From positions 124,001 through 188,000 of the forward strand of contig NZ_JAJTSZ010000004.1 in NCBI RefSeq assembly GCF_021440195.1: DNA of 64,000 bases, read 5' to 3'. Source of the stretch: Dyadobacter sp. CY356 (GTDB lineage Bacteria; Bacteroidota; Bacteroidia; Cytophagales; Spirosomataceae). The position numbers were made by a program, and so were the translations under genes. Shown here piece by piece: positions 25,884-34,195 of the stretch (the first letter of the stretch is position 1; each line of letters opens with the position of its first letter). The notes under the pieces are model-generated. The model was not told the DNA's origin and ran no database searches. It saw only the letters and a program-made list of their open reading frames with translations.

Positions 25884-26432
25884 ATGGACTCGAATACAGG
25901 AATAAACGGTAGAGTGGCCGGCATTTTTTTAACCATGGCTGACGCTGACGGCGCCTATGAAGCATTATTGAATAAAGGATATACCCGGGAAAATATTTCT
26001 GTTGTCATGTCTGAGGCAACACATACTGGGCATTCCAATAGCATCAAAGAAGAAAGTATAGAAACGTCACATACGCTGGAAGATGCCGGGCGGGGAGCTT
26101 TGCTGGGCGGAACTGCCGGTGCCATCGTGAGTGCTATCGCTGCCATAGGATCAAGTCTGGCCTTACCCGGCTTTGGTTTAATACTGGTTGGGCCGTTGTT
26201 AGCAGGACTTACCGGAGCAGCAGCAGGTAGTATTGCAGGTGGAACAATTGGTGCTGTTATGGGTGCCGGGCATCCGGCGGAGCACAAGGAATATTACGAA
26301 ACCTCCATTCAGGAAGGTGGTGTGATGATTAGTGTCAGCCCTAAAAATGCGCTGGACAAAGTTGAGATTATTGAGGCATTTGAAAAAAATAATGGCCAGC
26401 GGATTTTCTCCGGTGACCATAGCGCAGTCTAG
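25884..26432 (+). CDS. Stress-type protein with central glycine-zipper region
   Basis: A 182-residue protein. The N-terminal 55 or so residues (VAGIFLTMADADGAYEALLNKGYTR...ISVVMSE) form a compact alpha/beta module of the 'general stress protein 17M' / YflT type. The middle has an almost uninterrupted Gly/Ala-rich membrane-active stretch (GRGALLGGTAGAIVSAIAAIG, then LVGPLLAGLTGAAAGSIAGG; about residues 75-130), a glycine zipper. The C-terminal part (ETSIQEGGVMISVSPKN) resembles the N-terminal fold again. I chose ATG at 25884 over a TTG at 25863. A diverged paralog lies convergently right next to it. The role is probably in stress tolerance; membrane association is plausible. Confidence 0.78.
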   Translation: MDSNTGINGRVAGIFLTMADADGAYEALLNKGYTRENISVVMSEATHTGHSNSIKEESIETSHTLEDAGRGALLGGTAGAIVSAIAAIGSSLALPGFGLILVGPLLAGLTGAAAGSIAGGTIGAVMGAGHPAEHKEYYETSIQEGGVMISVSPKNALDKVEIIEAFEKNNGQRIFSGDHSAV

Positions 26433-26441
26433 TAGATTTAG

Positions 26442-26468
26442 AACCGGAGGTTACATAAACCTCTGGTT
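26442..26468. terminator. Hairpin between convergent stress-type paralogs
   Basis: An 11-bp stem AACCGGAGGTT (26442-26452) / AACCTCTGGTT (26458-26468) with one G-T wobble and a 5-nt loop. On the + strand the arm runs into TTTATTTC, which gives a modest U-run; it may serve both genes weakly. Confidence 0.55.
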
Positions 26469-26472
26469 TATT

Positions 26473-27036
26473 TCAGATTTCTGTGTAACCGTCATCTCCA
26501 AGAATATCCTTACCATTGTTTTCTCTAAAATTCATGACAATGGCTTTTTTCTCCTGCGCGTTTTTTGGATCCACACTGATAATAATCCCACCCTCTTTCA
26601 TACGATCGCCGTAAGAATCCATATGTTCCTCCGGAACACTGGCCCCCAAAATACCCCCAACCGTTTTTTCAGATGTATCTTCCGAAGTCAGGTTATAAAT
26701 TTTTTTTAACAGTGTATTGGAGATTGCAATGCCCAAACCGGGAATTGAAATCATAGAGGTTATAGAAATTAACGCACTGGCAATAATACCTTTTGGCCTT
26801 TCTTTGTGCGCGTTATTGTCCAGTATCTGTTCTTCGGATGTTACAAATTCTTCTGCATCATCCCGATGTGGTCTTTCATATTTATTTAATGTCTCATCTG
26901 ACATCAGAACTGAAATATCATCGTCCGTATGGCCTAACTTTAAAAGTGCATGATAAGCCATATCAGCATCCTTTTTGGTAAAAAAAACACCGGAAACTGT
27001 ACCCGGCAAGTTATTTGTGATTCCAGAATTAATCAT
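26473..27036 (-). CDS. Stress-type protein, paralog with reduced glycine zipper
   Basis: A 187-residue paralog of the gene at 25884, on the opposite strand and converging with it. The N-terminal module (GVFFTKKDADMAYHALLKLGHTDDDISVLMS) aligns well and the C-terminal module (EGGIIISVDPKNAQEKKAIVMNF) matches EGGVMISVSPKN in the other copy. The middle is shorter in glycine content: the long Gly/Ala zipper is replaced by IIASALISITSMISIPGLGIAIS, so any membrane or oligomer role there may have changed. Both appear to be complete, intact genes. The function is not known beyond resemblance to stress proteins. Confidence 0.75.
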   Translation of the reverse strand: MINSGITNNLPGTVSGVFFTKKDADMAYHALLKLGHTDDDISVLMSDETLNKYERPHRDDAEEFVTSEEQILDNNAHKERPKGIIASALISITSMISIPGLGIAISNTLLKKIYNLTSEDTSEKTVGGILGASVPEEHMDSYGDRMKEGGIIISVDPKNAQEKKAIVMNFRENNGKDILGDDGYTEI

Positions 27037-27116
27037 TGAAATAAAAATAAGTTTTAGGAAATTCTGATTTCCACATTGAAATCCAGTTTTATACAGTTTC
27101 CGGTGTCTTAATAATA

Positions 27117-27317
27117 TTACATTTTAGTTGAATCCATACTGGTCGAATCCATCATCATCGTGGAGTCTGCTGGTGCAGAACCCATATTTCCGTCAGGTGT
27201 AGTACCCATAGAAGCAGTGTCGCTGCTTGTAGTCTCGCTTTTCTTGCTGTTACAAGCAGTCACGCCCAAAAGCAGACATAAGCCAGCCATAGAAATTGTT
27301 TTAAGGATCGTTTTCAT
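27117..27317 (-). CDS. Small Met/Ser/Thr-rich lipoprotein
   Basis: A 66-residue predicted lipoprotein. The signal (LKTISMAGLCLLLGVTAC) ends in a lipobox G-V-T-A-C with Cys at residue 22. The mature 45 residues are low complexity: Ser, Thr, Asp, Met and Gly, ending in MMMDSTSMDSTKM. The DSTKM motif with flanking Met recurs in the secreted protein at 57233 (NMDSTKMGNKKM). No domain recognised. It may be a small envelope protein induced in stress. Confidence 0.65.
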   Translation of the reverse strand: MKTILKTISMAGLCLLLGVTACNSKKSETTSSDTASMGTTPDGNMGSAPADSTMMMDSTSMDSTKM

Positions 27318-27411
27318 TTTTTGTGATTTAAGTTATGTGAATTATTTACACAACTACCCATCAAAAAATCATACCTGAAAACAGCAACTTGCAAATTTAC
27401 AACGACTTACA

Positions 27412-27873
27412 TTAAATCAATTGTTTCAATGACGGCGAGCGGTTAAAATCCAGCCAATATTGACAAGTAGTTTTAAGCAAGTCACGAAGCTCTTCGACCA
27501 ATAATGGCTTGGTCAAAAATGAATTAGCACCAGCCTGGTAACACTGGTTGATTTGAAAAGGGGCTTCTTCACTGCTCATCATAACCACTGGCAAACTTTT
27601 CCATTGCGTTTTTTCATTATCCGGTGTCTGGCGCAGCAATTTCAGCAACTCATACCCATTAATGAACGGCATTTTCAAGTCCAGTATGATCAATCCAGGC
27701 TCTTTACCTTTGTAATCCGGAGCAGACTGCTGTATCAGAAAATGATAGAATTCCTGCGCTCCCTCAAAAAAGCGGACAGGATATTGAGGTAAAAATTTAG
27801 AAAAAATATTCTCCAGAAGAAAACGGTGGTCCGCGGAGTCATCAACTATATACAATTCTTTTTTATCGGTCAT
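27412..27873 (-). CDS. Stand-alone response regulator receiver
   Basis: A 153-residue single receiver domain with no output domain. Acidic pocket Asp11/Asp12 (YIVDDSAD), phosphoacceptor Asp65 in LIILDLKMPF, Ser100/101 region in VVMMSSEE, and Lys122 in LTKPLLVEEL. It therefore probably works by protein-protein interaction, or as a phosphate shuttle, as CheY-like proteins do. No cognate kinase is adjacent; the CheB-CheR-HK protein at 15459 lacks a receiver and is one candidate partner, which is inference. It is flanked by small stress-type genes. Confidence 0.92.
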   Translation of the reverse strand: MTDKKELYIVDDSADHRFLLENIFSKFLPQYPVRFFEGAQEFYHFLIQQSAPDYKGKEPGLIILDLKMPFINGYELLKLLRQTPDNEKTQWKSLPVVMMSSEEAPFQINQCYQAGANSFLTKPLLVEELRDLLKTTCQYWLDFNRSPSLKQLI

Positions 27874-27980
27874 ATTAAATTTTTTAAAATAAAAATGAGT
27901 CCAATAAACGAGCGTATTCTAAACGTCTCTCAGAGAATCATCAAACAAAAAATAAATTTATGTTTAAAAATCCACAAGCA

Positions 27981-28172
27981 CTAATTATCATCCAAAGAGA
28001 TCAGATCCGCTTCGGGAAATTCCCCTTCCACGTCATGACCTTCTTCATCAGCATATTTACAAATAACATTTTCAGAATCGGAACCTTCTGAAACATAACG
28101 AACGACCGTCATACCTTTTGTTCCTGTTTTTTCTTTAACCCACGCACCTGCGTCAAATTTTTGATTACTCAT
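27981..28172 (-). CDS. YodC-like (DUF2158) small protein
   Basis: A 63-residue protein whose layout matches the YodC family: a short beta-barrel with a 'V.EG/KTGTKGMTVVRY' segment (E. coli YodC has the equivalent EGGPRMIVTGY), then VICKYADEEGH (YodC: VECRWYDGYGV) and a final EFPEADLI strand. The length is normal for the family. Function is unknown; members are widespread small cytoplasmic proteins. The next upstream gene on the same strand (28185) ends 12 bases away, so the two may be cotranscribed. Confidence 0.7.
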   Translation of the reverse strand: MSNQKFDAGAWVKEKTGTKGMTVVRYVSEGSDSENVICKYADEEGHDVEGEFPEADLISLDDN

Positions 28173-28184
28173 AATTTCCCGGTT

Positions 28185-29399
28185 TTATTTATTTTTATCT
28201 TTCTCCTTTTTATTCTTCTCTTTTTTCTTCTCGTCCTTCTTTTTATCCTTGTTGTTTTTGTCTTTGTCGTCCTTTGAAAAGATTTTTTGTAAAAACGTTT
28301 TCTTGTCATCCCCCTTCACCTTGACCGAACCTATGCTGATGTCGTTGTCAATTGAGGGCTGAAGGGCATGTATAAACGCATTTTGCAGAACATTAGCCAA
28401 AGCATACCAAACGTTTGTCCGCGGACTATCAAGATCTCCCTGAAATGGTATTTTTGTCGCAATCTGATCCTTACGCTGGTTTTTTAAAATTACACCGGCA
28501 GTTCCGACTACTCCTTCCCACATTTTCTGCAACAAATTGTCTTTCCTGTCTTCTTTGCCTAAAACATCAAGATCCTTTAAAAAGGGTTTTACATAACCGG
28601 CAAACTTTCTATCCTTCGCAGCCACCTCAGAGTATAATCCAAATGACCCTTTATTCACGTCAATTTTGGCATAGGCCTGAAAAAAATCATTGAGTTTTAC
28701 AAGATTTGTATTTTTCAATTCGGCACTCATATCAAAGGTCGGACTATCGGCCATGGGATTTGCTTTGGCATTAAAGGTCAGTTTACCTTCATAAATTGTT
28801 GCGTCAGCATCCACCGAAGCCGGTAAAACCACAGTGGAATCGTAGCTGTTCCGCAGGTTTTCGGCCAAAATATGGACATCAGTCATCTGAAGATCCACGG
28901 CCGGTTTCGAACTCGGATCAATATAAATTATTCTGCCTTGTTTAATTTCACATCGGTTGATTTGCAAAGGCATGAAATCATCAAGAAGTTTCTTCAAAGC
29001 AGACGAATCGCGGGCTACATCTTTTGGCTCAACCTTGTCTTTTGTAAATCTTACCATTGGATTATCCAAAACGACTTCGCCAACGATTGATCCATGAATC
29101 AGAGATTTCCATTCTACCGCAAGATGTATTGCGGACGCAGCAAAAAAGGGAGTTTGTTTTAATGTTACCGTATCTTTTTTGTCGAGATAAATGCTGTCGA
29201 TCTTGTAAGCTCCACGAATAATGGCAAGATCAATATCCTTAACCTGACCATAGTATCCCTTCATAGTCGCCAGGTTTTTGTTGACCAGATGAAGCACTAC
29301 ATATGGGAGGATCAGCCTTATAACAATAATCAGCAATAAAAATCCTCCAAAATACCATGCTGCTTTTTTCTTTCGGTGGTGCGTACGTTTAACTTCCAT
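28185..29399 (-). CDS. AsmA/DUF748-like envelope protein with Lys-rich tail
   Basis: A 404-residue protein with one N-terminal transmembrane segment (AWYFGGFLLLIIVIRLILP, about residues 14-32) and a large beta-rich periplasmic part of the AsmA/TamB/DUF748 type: repeated short strands such as GSIVGEVVLDNPMVRFTKD and EIKQGRIIYID. These bridge-like proteins are implicated in lipid transport and outer-membrane biogenesis. The last 45 residues (from about 360) are almost all Lys, Asp, Glu and Asn, giving a strongly charged tail that is likely disordered. The tail is unusual in position and length. The family assignment is moderate. Confidence 0.8.
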   Translation of the reverse strand: MEVKRTHHRKKKAAWYFGGFLLLIIVIRLILPYVVLHLVNKNLATMKGYYGQVKDIDLAIIRGAYKIDSIYLDKKDTVTLKQTPFFAASAIHLAVEWKSLIHGSIVGEVVLDNPMVRFTKDKVEPKDVARDSSALKKLLDDFMPLQINRCEIKQGRIIYIDPSSKPAVDLQMTDVHILAENLRNSYDSTVVLPASVDADATIYEGKLTFNAKANPMADSPTFDMSAELKNTNLVKLNDFFQAYAKIDVNKGSFGLYSEVAAKDRKFAGYVKPFLKDLDVLGKEDRKDNLLQKMWEGVVGTAGVILKNQRKDQIATKIPFQGDLDSPRTNVWYALANVLQNAFIHALQPSIDNDISIGSVKVKGDDKKTFLQKIFSKDDKDKNNKDKKKDEKKKEKNKKEKDKNK

Positions 29400-29454
29400 A
29401 TTATGACAGGGTGGTCACTAGTATATTACAGGTTAATACTTTATAGTTTGGCTG

Positions 29455-29832
29455 CTAATCCCAAAAAAACCGTACCATCTGACTTAGGTTTTCAAGCATA
29501 ACTTGCTCATTCAGAAAAAGGACATCCTCATCAATAAAATCTGTATCATCACATTTTGAGATACGCCCGATCTGATTGTAGGGGATTCTGATCGTAAAAC
29601 GATCATCTGCTTTTTCGTTATGGAAAAAGAATTTACAGCTCAAACCATCCTCGGTTAATTGTATTTCTTCAATAGATTCATCGTTAAAATAAACTGGTGC
29701 AAAATTGGTGAGCTCGTCATAATGAAACGAATAATTAGCAATCACCAGGTAATGCTGTGTAGGGTCGGAATAGTCAGAAATAATGCGGTTGATCACTGAC
29801 AACAGATTTAAGTCTACCCTTTCCATTTTCAT
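29455..29832 (-). CDS. Small soluble protein of unknown function
   Basis: A 125-residue cytoplasmic protein, acidic, without signal peptide or membrane segment. I recognise no family. It contains segments YLVIANYSFHYDELTNFA and a C-terminal DVLFLNEQVMLENLSQM stretch that suggest an alpha/beta fold. It sits between the TreY-MalQ terminator and the DUF748-like gene, both on the minus strand, so it has its own transcript start or is a leading gene of the downstream group. Confidence 0.6.
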   Translation of the reverse strand: MKMERVDLNLLSVINRIISDYSDPTQHYLVIANYSFHYDELTNFAPVYFNDESIEEIQLTEDGLSCKFFFHNEKADDRFTIRIPYNQIGRISKCDDTDFIDEDVLFLNEQVMLENLSQMVRFFWD

Positions 29833-29878
29833 GATGTCAAAACTGTGAGAAATAATTAGTAAAAGAGCCTATGAAAAA

Positions 29879-29915
29879 AGGCCGGTGTTGATTCATATTT
29901 TTTCAACACCGGCCT
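29879..29915 (-). terminator. Terminator of the TreZ / TreY-MalQ operon
   Basis: A 13-bp perfect stem (29879-29891 / 29903-29915, core GGCCGGTGTTGA) with an 11-nt loop. On the minus strand it is followed by a T-run (TTTTT at 29878-29874). It lies 54 bases beyond the stop of the TreY-MalQ gene. Confidence 0.88.
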
Positions 29916-29968
29916 CTACAAAAAAACTATTCCTGAATGCTATTTTCTCTTCTTACAGTCATAAATTT

Positions 29969-32900
29969 TCAACTCCTATTATACAAAGCTGTCCAGTGTT
30001 TTAATTTCGTTTCGGCCATACGGCTCAACTGTCCTGGTAAAAGTCGCCATACCCAGTTATTTTCATCAGATCCCGGACTATTCATTTTTGAATTTTCATC
30101 CAGATTTAAAACATCCTGAATGGGAAGAATTGCTGTTTTAGCAACGGATCCAAAGGCAAGTCTGATCATCGCCTCGCAGACGTTATTTTCATTTATTGGA
30201 TATCCAACATAATCGTTAAGCCGGGCTTTGGTTTGCTCATCAATATTTTTTCTGAACCAGCCCAGGGTTGTATTGTTGTCATGCGTTCCGGTATAGACGA
30301 TAAAATTCCGGGTATAGTTGTGTGGAATAAAATCCGAGCCGGCCATATTATCCTCAAAAGCAAAATGCAAAACCTTCATTCCAGGAAGCTCAAATTCGTC
30401 ACGCAACCTGAAAACTGCCGGGCTGCTTTTACCCAAATCTTCTGCGACAAAAGGCAAACTTCCCAAGGCAGTTTTGATAGTATTGAAAAAATCAGCATCC
30501 GGACCCATTTTCCAGGAACCATTCACAGCCGTTGTTTCACCTCCCGGCACTTCCCAATAATCTGCAAATGCGCGGAAATGATCCAGACGAACCAAGTCAT
30601 AAAGCTCCGTATTTTTCCGGAGACGTTCGACCCACCATTGATATTTCTGTTCTTTTAAAGTTTCCCAATTGAATACAGGCATGCCCCAAAGTTGTCCATC
30701 ACTTGAAAAAGAGTCAGGAGGGACACCGGCAATCCCGGTTATTTTTCCATCATCATCCAAAAGAAAAAGATCACGATGTGCCCACACATCTGAGGAATTA
30801 TAACTTACATAAAAAGGCAAATCGCCCATGAGTTTGATATCCCGCTCGTTACAATACTGACGCAATGCTTTCCATTGTTTGTCAAAAATGTATTGAACCC
30901 ATTTTACAAATCTGATCTGACCTGCTTCCAATTCCTTCAACTTTTGTAATTTTTCAGGTTCGCGCAGTTTGTAAGACTCATCCCAATCTATCCAGGGTTT
31001 TCCATCATGCTGCTTGCGAAGGACCATATACAACGCGAAATCTTCGAGCCATTCCGCATTTTCCTCACAAAATATATCAAAATCTGCTGTTGGAAAAGTA
31101 TCCTTTTGCGTATCAAAAACGGTGAAAGCTTTTTCCAGAATTTCAAGTTTAAGCTTTTCTGCTTTATCGTAATCTGTTTTTCCATCCTGAGGAAGTTCGT
31201 AAGCCGAGAGGTCAATATTTGCCAGTAGTCCCTCTGCCTTCAAAACTTCCGGACTGATCAATGCAGGATTTCCTGCCCGGCTCGACAGCGCACTGTAAGG
31301 CGAATTTCCCTGCGCAGCTTCCGTAGGATTTAACGGTAGCAGCTGCCAGAATCGCTGATTAGTACGGCTCAAAAAATCGGCAAAAGCAAAAGCTTCCTTA
31401 CCCAGATCGCCAATGCCAAAAGGTGAAGCCAGAGAGCTGATATGCATCAAAACTCCTGCGCTACGTTCATTCCTGACTTTCTCACCTTTTAAGATACAAA
31501 CCGGGAAACTTTTGAACAAATCAGAAACAGGTATCTGGTCCTGATATTCTGTTTTTGTTGTAGTAAACAAATTTTCCCATTCAGAATTAACACCGGATGG
31601 AAGTTTGATAACGGTATCTTTCCAATCGAGCTCGAATAATTCCTTCATTTGTTCTTCACAAATAATTGCGGTGTGCAAAGGAACAATCGTGATCAGAACA
31701 GTTTGTTTATATATCCTGGCAAAGGCCAGAACATGGTTTTTGTAAGTGCCTTCAACATCGAGATTCACATAGGTTCCTTCTGCAAAAAGTGCCGGATTTT
31801 CTTTCCTTAATTGAAATAACTGATTGGTGAGCCAAAGTTTTATCTGGGCATTATGACGGTTTTCCCAAAGTTTTTCCAGCAGCCGGGGCTGGTCATCATA
31901 GTTTTCAAGATCGGTTAAAAATTCCTGTCGTTTTTGGAAATCAACCGGCCTTCTGTTATCCGGGTCAACCAGACTAAAATCCCATAATTCGCATCCCTGA
32001 TAAACGTCCGGAATACCAGGACAAGTAAATTTCAACAAAACCTGAGCGAGTGAATTTACGATACCGGCGTTGGCAGTTTTGTGATGAAATAAAGAAAATT
32101 TATCCCAGAACGGACCATCTTTTTTCAACAATTCCTGAGCGAATTTTTTGACGCCCTCTTCGTATGCTTCATTAGGTTCTGCGTATGTGGTATGGGTTTT
32201 AGCTTCTCTTAGCGCTTTTTGCAGATATTTTGACAGACGCTCAGGAAAATCATCCTCATCTTCACCCGGCATAGGAAATGCCCCGAGCAGGGTTTGATAA
32301 ATTAAATATTCATCATTTGAATCCGGTGCGGAAAACTTTTCACGAAGCGGCGCATTCAGTTCCTGCCATTCCTTTACATGTTCAAACCATGGCTTTGGAA
32401 GATCTGTCAGAACATTCAGCCGCGCCCTTACATCCTCTCCCCTTTTGGTATCGTGCGTAGACGTAGTATTCATGGAAAGCGGCCAATAGGCTTTCCGTTG
32501 CTTCATTTTCTGGTGAAAATCCTCAATCGATATTCCGAAATTTTCTGAGGAATCGCCTACATCATTATGGCCAATAAAACGGTTATAAGTGTACATCAAC
32601 GTGTCCTCACCACCTTTTGCCATTAACGGACCAGTGAATTGCATACAACGCTGATAGAATTCAAGAGCGCGGATTTTGTATTCCTCATCCGCATCTTTCG
32701 GTTTCTCCAAAAGTATTTCTTCCAATAAAGAAACAGCTGAAACTAACTGCGGATGAACGGATCTAACTTCATCTAATACGTTTTGAACGGCCGCAGTTTC
32801 ATTCTCATCGAGAGGCAAAGCGTTGCCATAATAACGATAAACGGGACAATGAATCAGAAATTCGGCAATCGTATTTTTAATCTTATCCTTACCAATTTCA

Positions 32901-34195
32901 CTTATCCTTTCAGGATCTGTCAGATTTAGTTCTACAAAAAGCTGATAAAGATTTTCAAGCTCACCTGCCATTGAATCATACAAAATGTGTGATTTTTTGA
33001 CGCGAAGCTGGTTTAATGGCGGTACTTTGTCATTCGTCAGATCCTCATAAAAATCAGTAAAAGCCTTTTCGCTTGATTGATTGGTCAGCAGATTATTTAC
33101 AAATGACAAAAATTCATAACCCGTTGTACCTTCAACAGGCCAGGATTTTGGCATATTTTCACCATTTTCCAGAATTTTTTCAACCACAATGTAAGTATCA
33201 TCACCAGCCAGTTCACGAAGTTGGTCCAGATATCCGGAAGGATTGTAAAGGCCGTCAATATGATCAATTCTGATACCCTGAAATACACCTTCGGCGAGCA
33301 GTGTTTTTATCAGTTTGTGATATTCGTCAAAAACATTTTCATTCTGGATGTTCAGACAAATCAATCCGTTGACTGTAAAAAACCGTCGGAAATTGATTTG
33401 TTCATCCGTTCTTTTCCAATTACATAAAGCATAGGTTTGACGATCCACAATGCCTTTAAGTTTTTCTTTATCGTCATTTATATCCTTTAATGCTCTTTCG
33501 ATCAGACTTTTAATCTGCTCATTTTCCGACAAAGAAGTTAGCTGCAAGATCAGTTCATTCCATCTTTCAGAAAAAACCCTTGGCTCTTCAATGTCAGTAA
33601 TATCTTTTATTTGTGATAAAATCTGTTGTAAAGATTGGTTCGGTGCCTCTTCATTACTTCCCAAAATCGCTGCATAGGATGATGGATTAAGCGGATAAAC
33701 ATTATCAGAATATTGCAGTACGAAACGACCGGATACAAATTCGATCGTAACTTTACCATCTTCCAAAACCTGTTCCAAATCAGATTCGAGAAAAGGAACC
33801 ATCAGTTTTCCATGAAAAAGACGGCTGTTCCAGGCAATGTCAAAAAATGTGGCATAAACAGATTGTGTACCTTTTTCCAAAACGTCCATCAGCCATGAAT
33901 TTCCTGAATGAAAGGCCATGTGATTGGGAACGATATCCTGCAACCAGCTGATATTGGTTTCTTTTAAGCGCTTACAAAGTTGCTTCAAATGCTCTTCAGT
34001 GCCTATTTCGGGATCAATTTCATTCGGATCGATACCATCATATCCATGCGTACTTCCCGGTGTTGATTTGAATATTGGTGATGCGTAAATGGTACTTACG
34101 CCCAGTTTCTGAAGATATGGAATGACCTCTTCAAAATCGTTCAGATTAAATTCTTTCTGAAATTGTAAACGATATGTAGCAATCGGATTATTCAT
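29969..34195 (-). CDS. Fused maltooligosyl trehalose synthase and 4-alpha-glucanotransferase (TreY-MalQ)
   Basis: A 1408-residue cytoplasmic fusion. The first 900 or so residues are TreY (GH13), which converts the reducing-end glucose of a maltodextrin to a trehalose linkage: ATYRLQFQKEFN start, STHGYDGID, VPNHMAFH, GIRIDHIDGL (nucleophile Asp), VVEKILE (acid/base Glu), TTSTHDTKRGEDVRAR and CPGIPDVYQG. The last 500 or so residues, from RNERSAGVLMHISSLASPFG, are a bacterial MalQ (GH77): GDLPFYVSYNSSDVW, GVPPDSFSSDGQLWGMPVFN, VRLDHFRAF (nucleophile), FVAEDLG and GTHDNNTT. MalQ moves glucan chains and would recycle short products of TreZ. TreZ precedes it with an 8-base overlap. Both halves keep all catalytic residues, so bifunctionality is likely; the fused form is not standard. 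Confidence 0.94.
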   Translation of the reverse strand: MNNPIATYRLQFQKEFNLNDFEEVIPYLQKLGVSTIYASPIFKSTPGSTHGYDGIDPNEIDPEIGTEEHLKQLCKRLKETNISWLQDIVPNHMAFHSGNSWLMDVLEKGTQSVYATFFDIAWNSRLFHGKLMVPFLESDLEQVLEDGKVTIEFVSGRFVLQYSDNVYPLNPSSYAAILGSNEEAPNQSLQQILSQIKDITDIEEPRVFSERWNELILQLTSLSENEQIKSLIERALKDINDDKEKLKGIVDRQTYALCNWKRTDEQINFRRFFTVNGLICLNIQNENVFDEYHKLIKTLLAEGVFQGIRIDHIDGLYNPSGYLDQLRELAGDDTYIVVEKILENGENMPKSWPVEGTTGYEFLSFVNNLLTNQSSEKAFTDFYEDLTNDKVPPLNQLRVKKSHILYDSMAGELENLYQLFVELNLTDPERISEIGKDKIKNTIAEFLIHCPVYRYYGNALPLDENETAAVQNVLDEVRSVHPQLVSAVSLLEEILLEKPKDADEEYKIRALEFYQRCMQFTGPLMAKGGEDTLMYTYNRFIGHNDVGDSSENFGISIEDFHQKMKQRKAYWPLSMNTTSTHDTKRGEDVRARLNVLTDLPKPWFEHVKEWQELNAPLREKFSAPDSNDEYLIYQTLLGAFPMPGEDEDDFPERLSKYLQKALREAKTHTTYAEPNEAYEEGVKKFAQELLKKDGPFWDKFSLFHHKTANAGIVNSLAQVLLKFTCPGIPDVYQGCELWDFSLVDPDNRRPVDFQKRQEFLTDLENYDDQPRLLEKLWENRHNAQIKLWLTNQLFQLRKENPALFAEGTYVNLDVEGTYKNHVLAFARIYKQTVLITIVPLHTAIICEEQMKELFELDWKDTVIKLPSGVNSEWENLFTTTKTEYQDQIPVSDLFKSFPVCILKGEKVRNERSAGVLMHISSLASPFGIGDLGKEAFAFADFLSRTNQRFWQLLPLNPTEAAQGNSPYSALSSRAGNPALISPEVLKAEGLLANIDLSAYELPQDGKTDYDKAEKLKLEILEKAFTVFDTQKDTFPTADFDIFCEENAEWLEDFALYMVLRKQHDGKPWIDWDESYKLREPEKLQKLKELEAGQIRFVKWVQYIFDKQWKALRQYCNERDIKLMGDLPFYVSYNSSDVWAHRDLFLLDDDGKITGIAGVPPDSFSSDGQLWGMPVFNWETLKEQKYQWWVERLRKNTELYDLVRLDHFRAFADYWEVPGGETTAVNGSWKMGPDADFFNTIKTALGSLPFVAEDLGKSSPAVFRLRDEFELPGMKVLHFAFEDNMAGSDFIPHNYTRNFIVYTGTHDNNTTLGWFRKNIDEQTKARLNDYVGYPINENNVCEAMIRLAFGSVAKTAILPIQDVLNLDENSKMNSPGSDENNWVWRLLPGQLSRMAETKLKHWTALYNRS

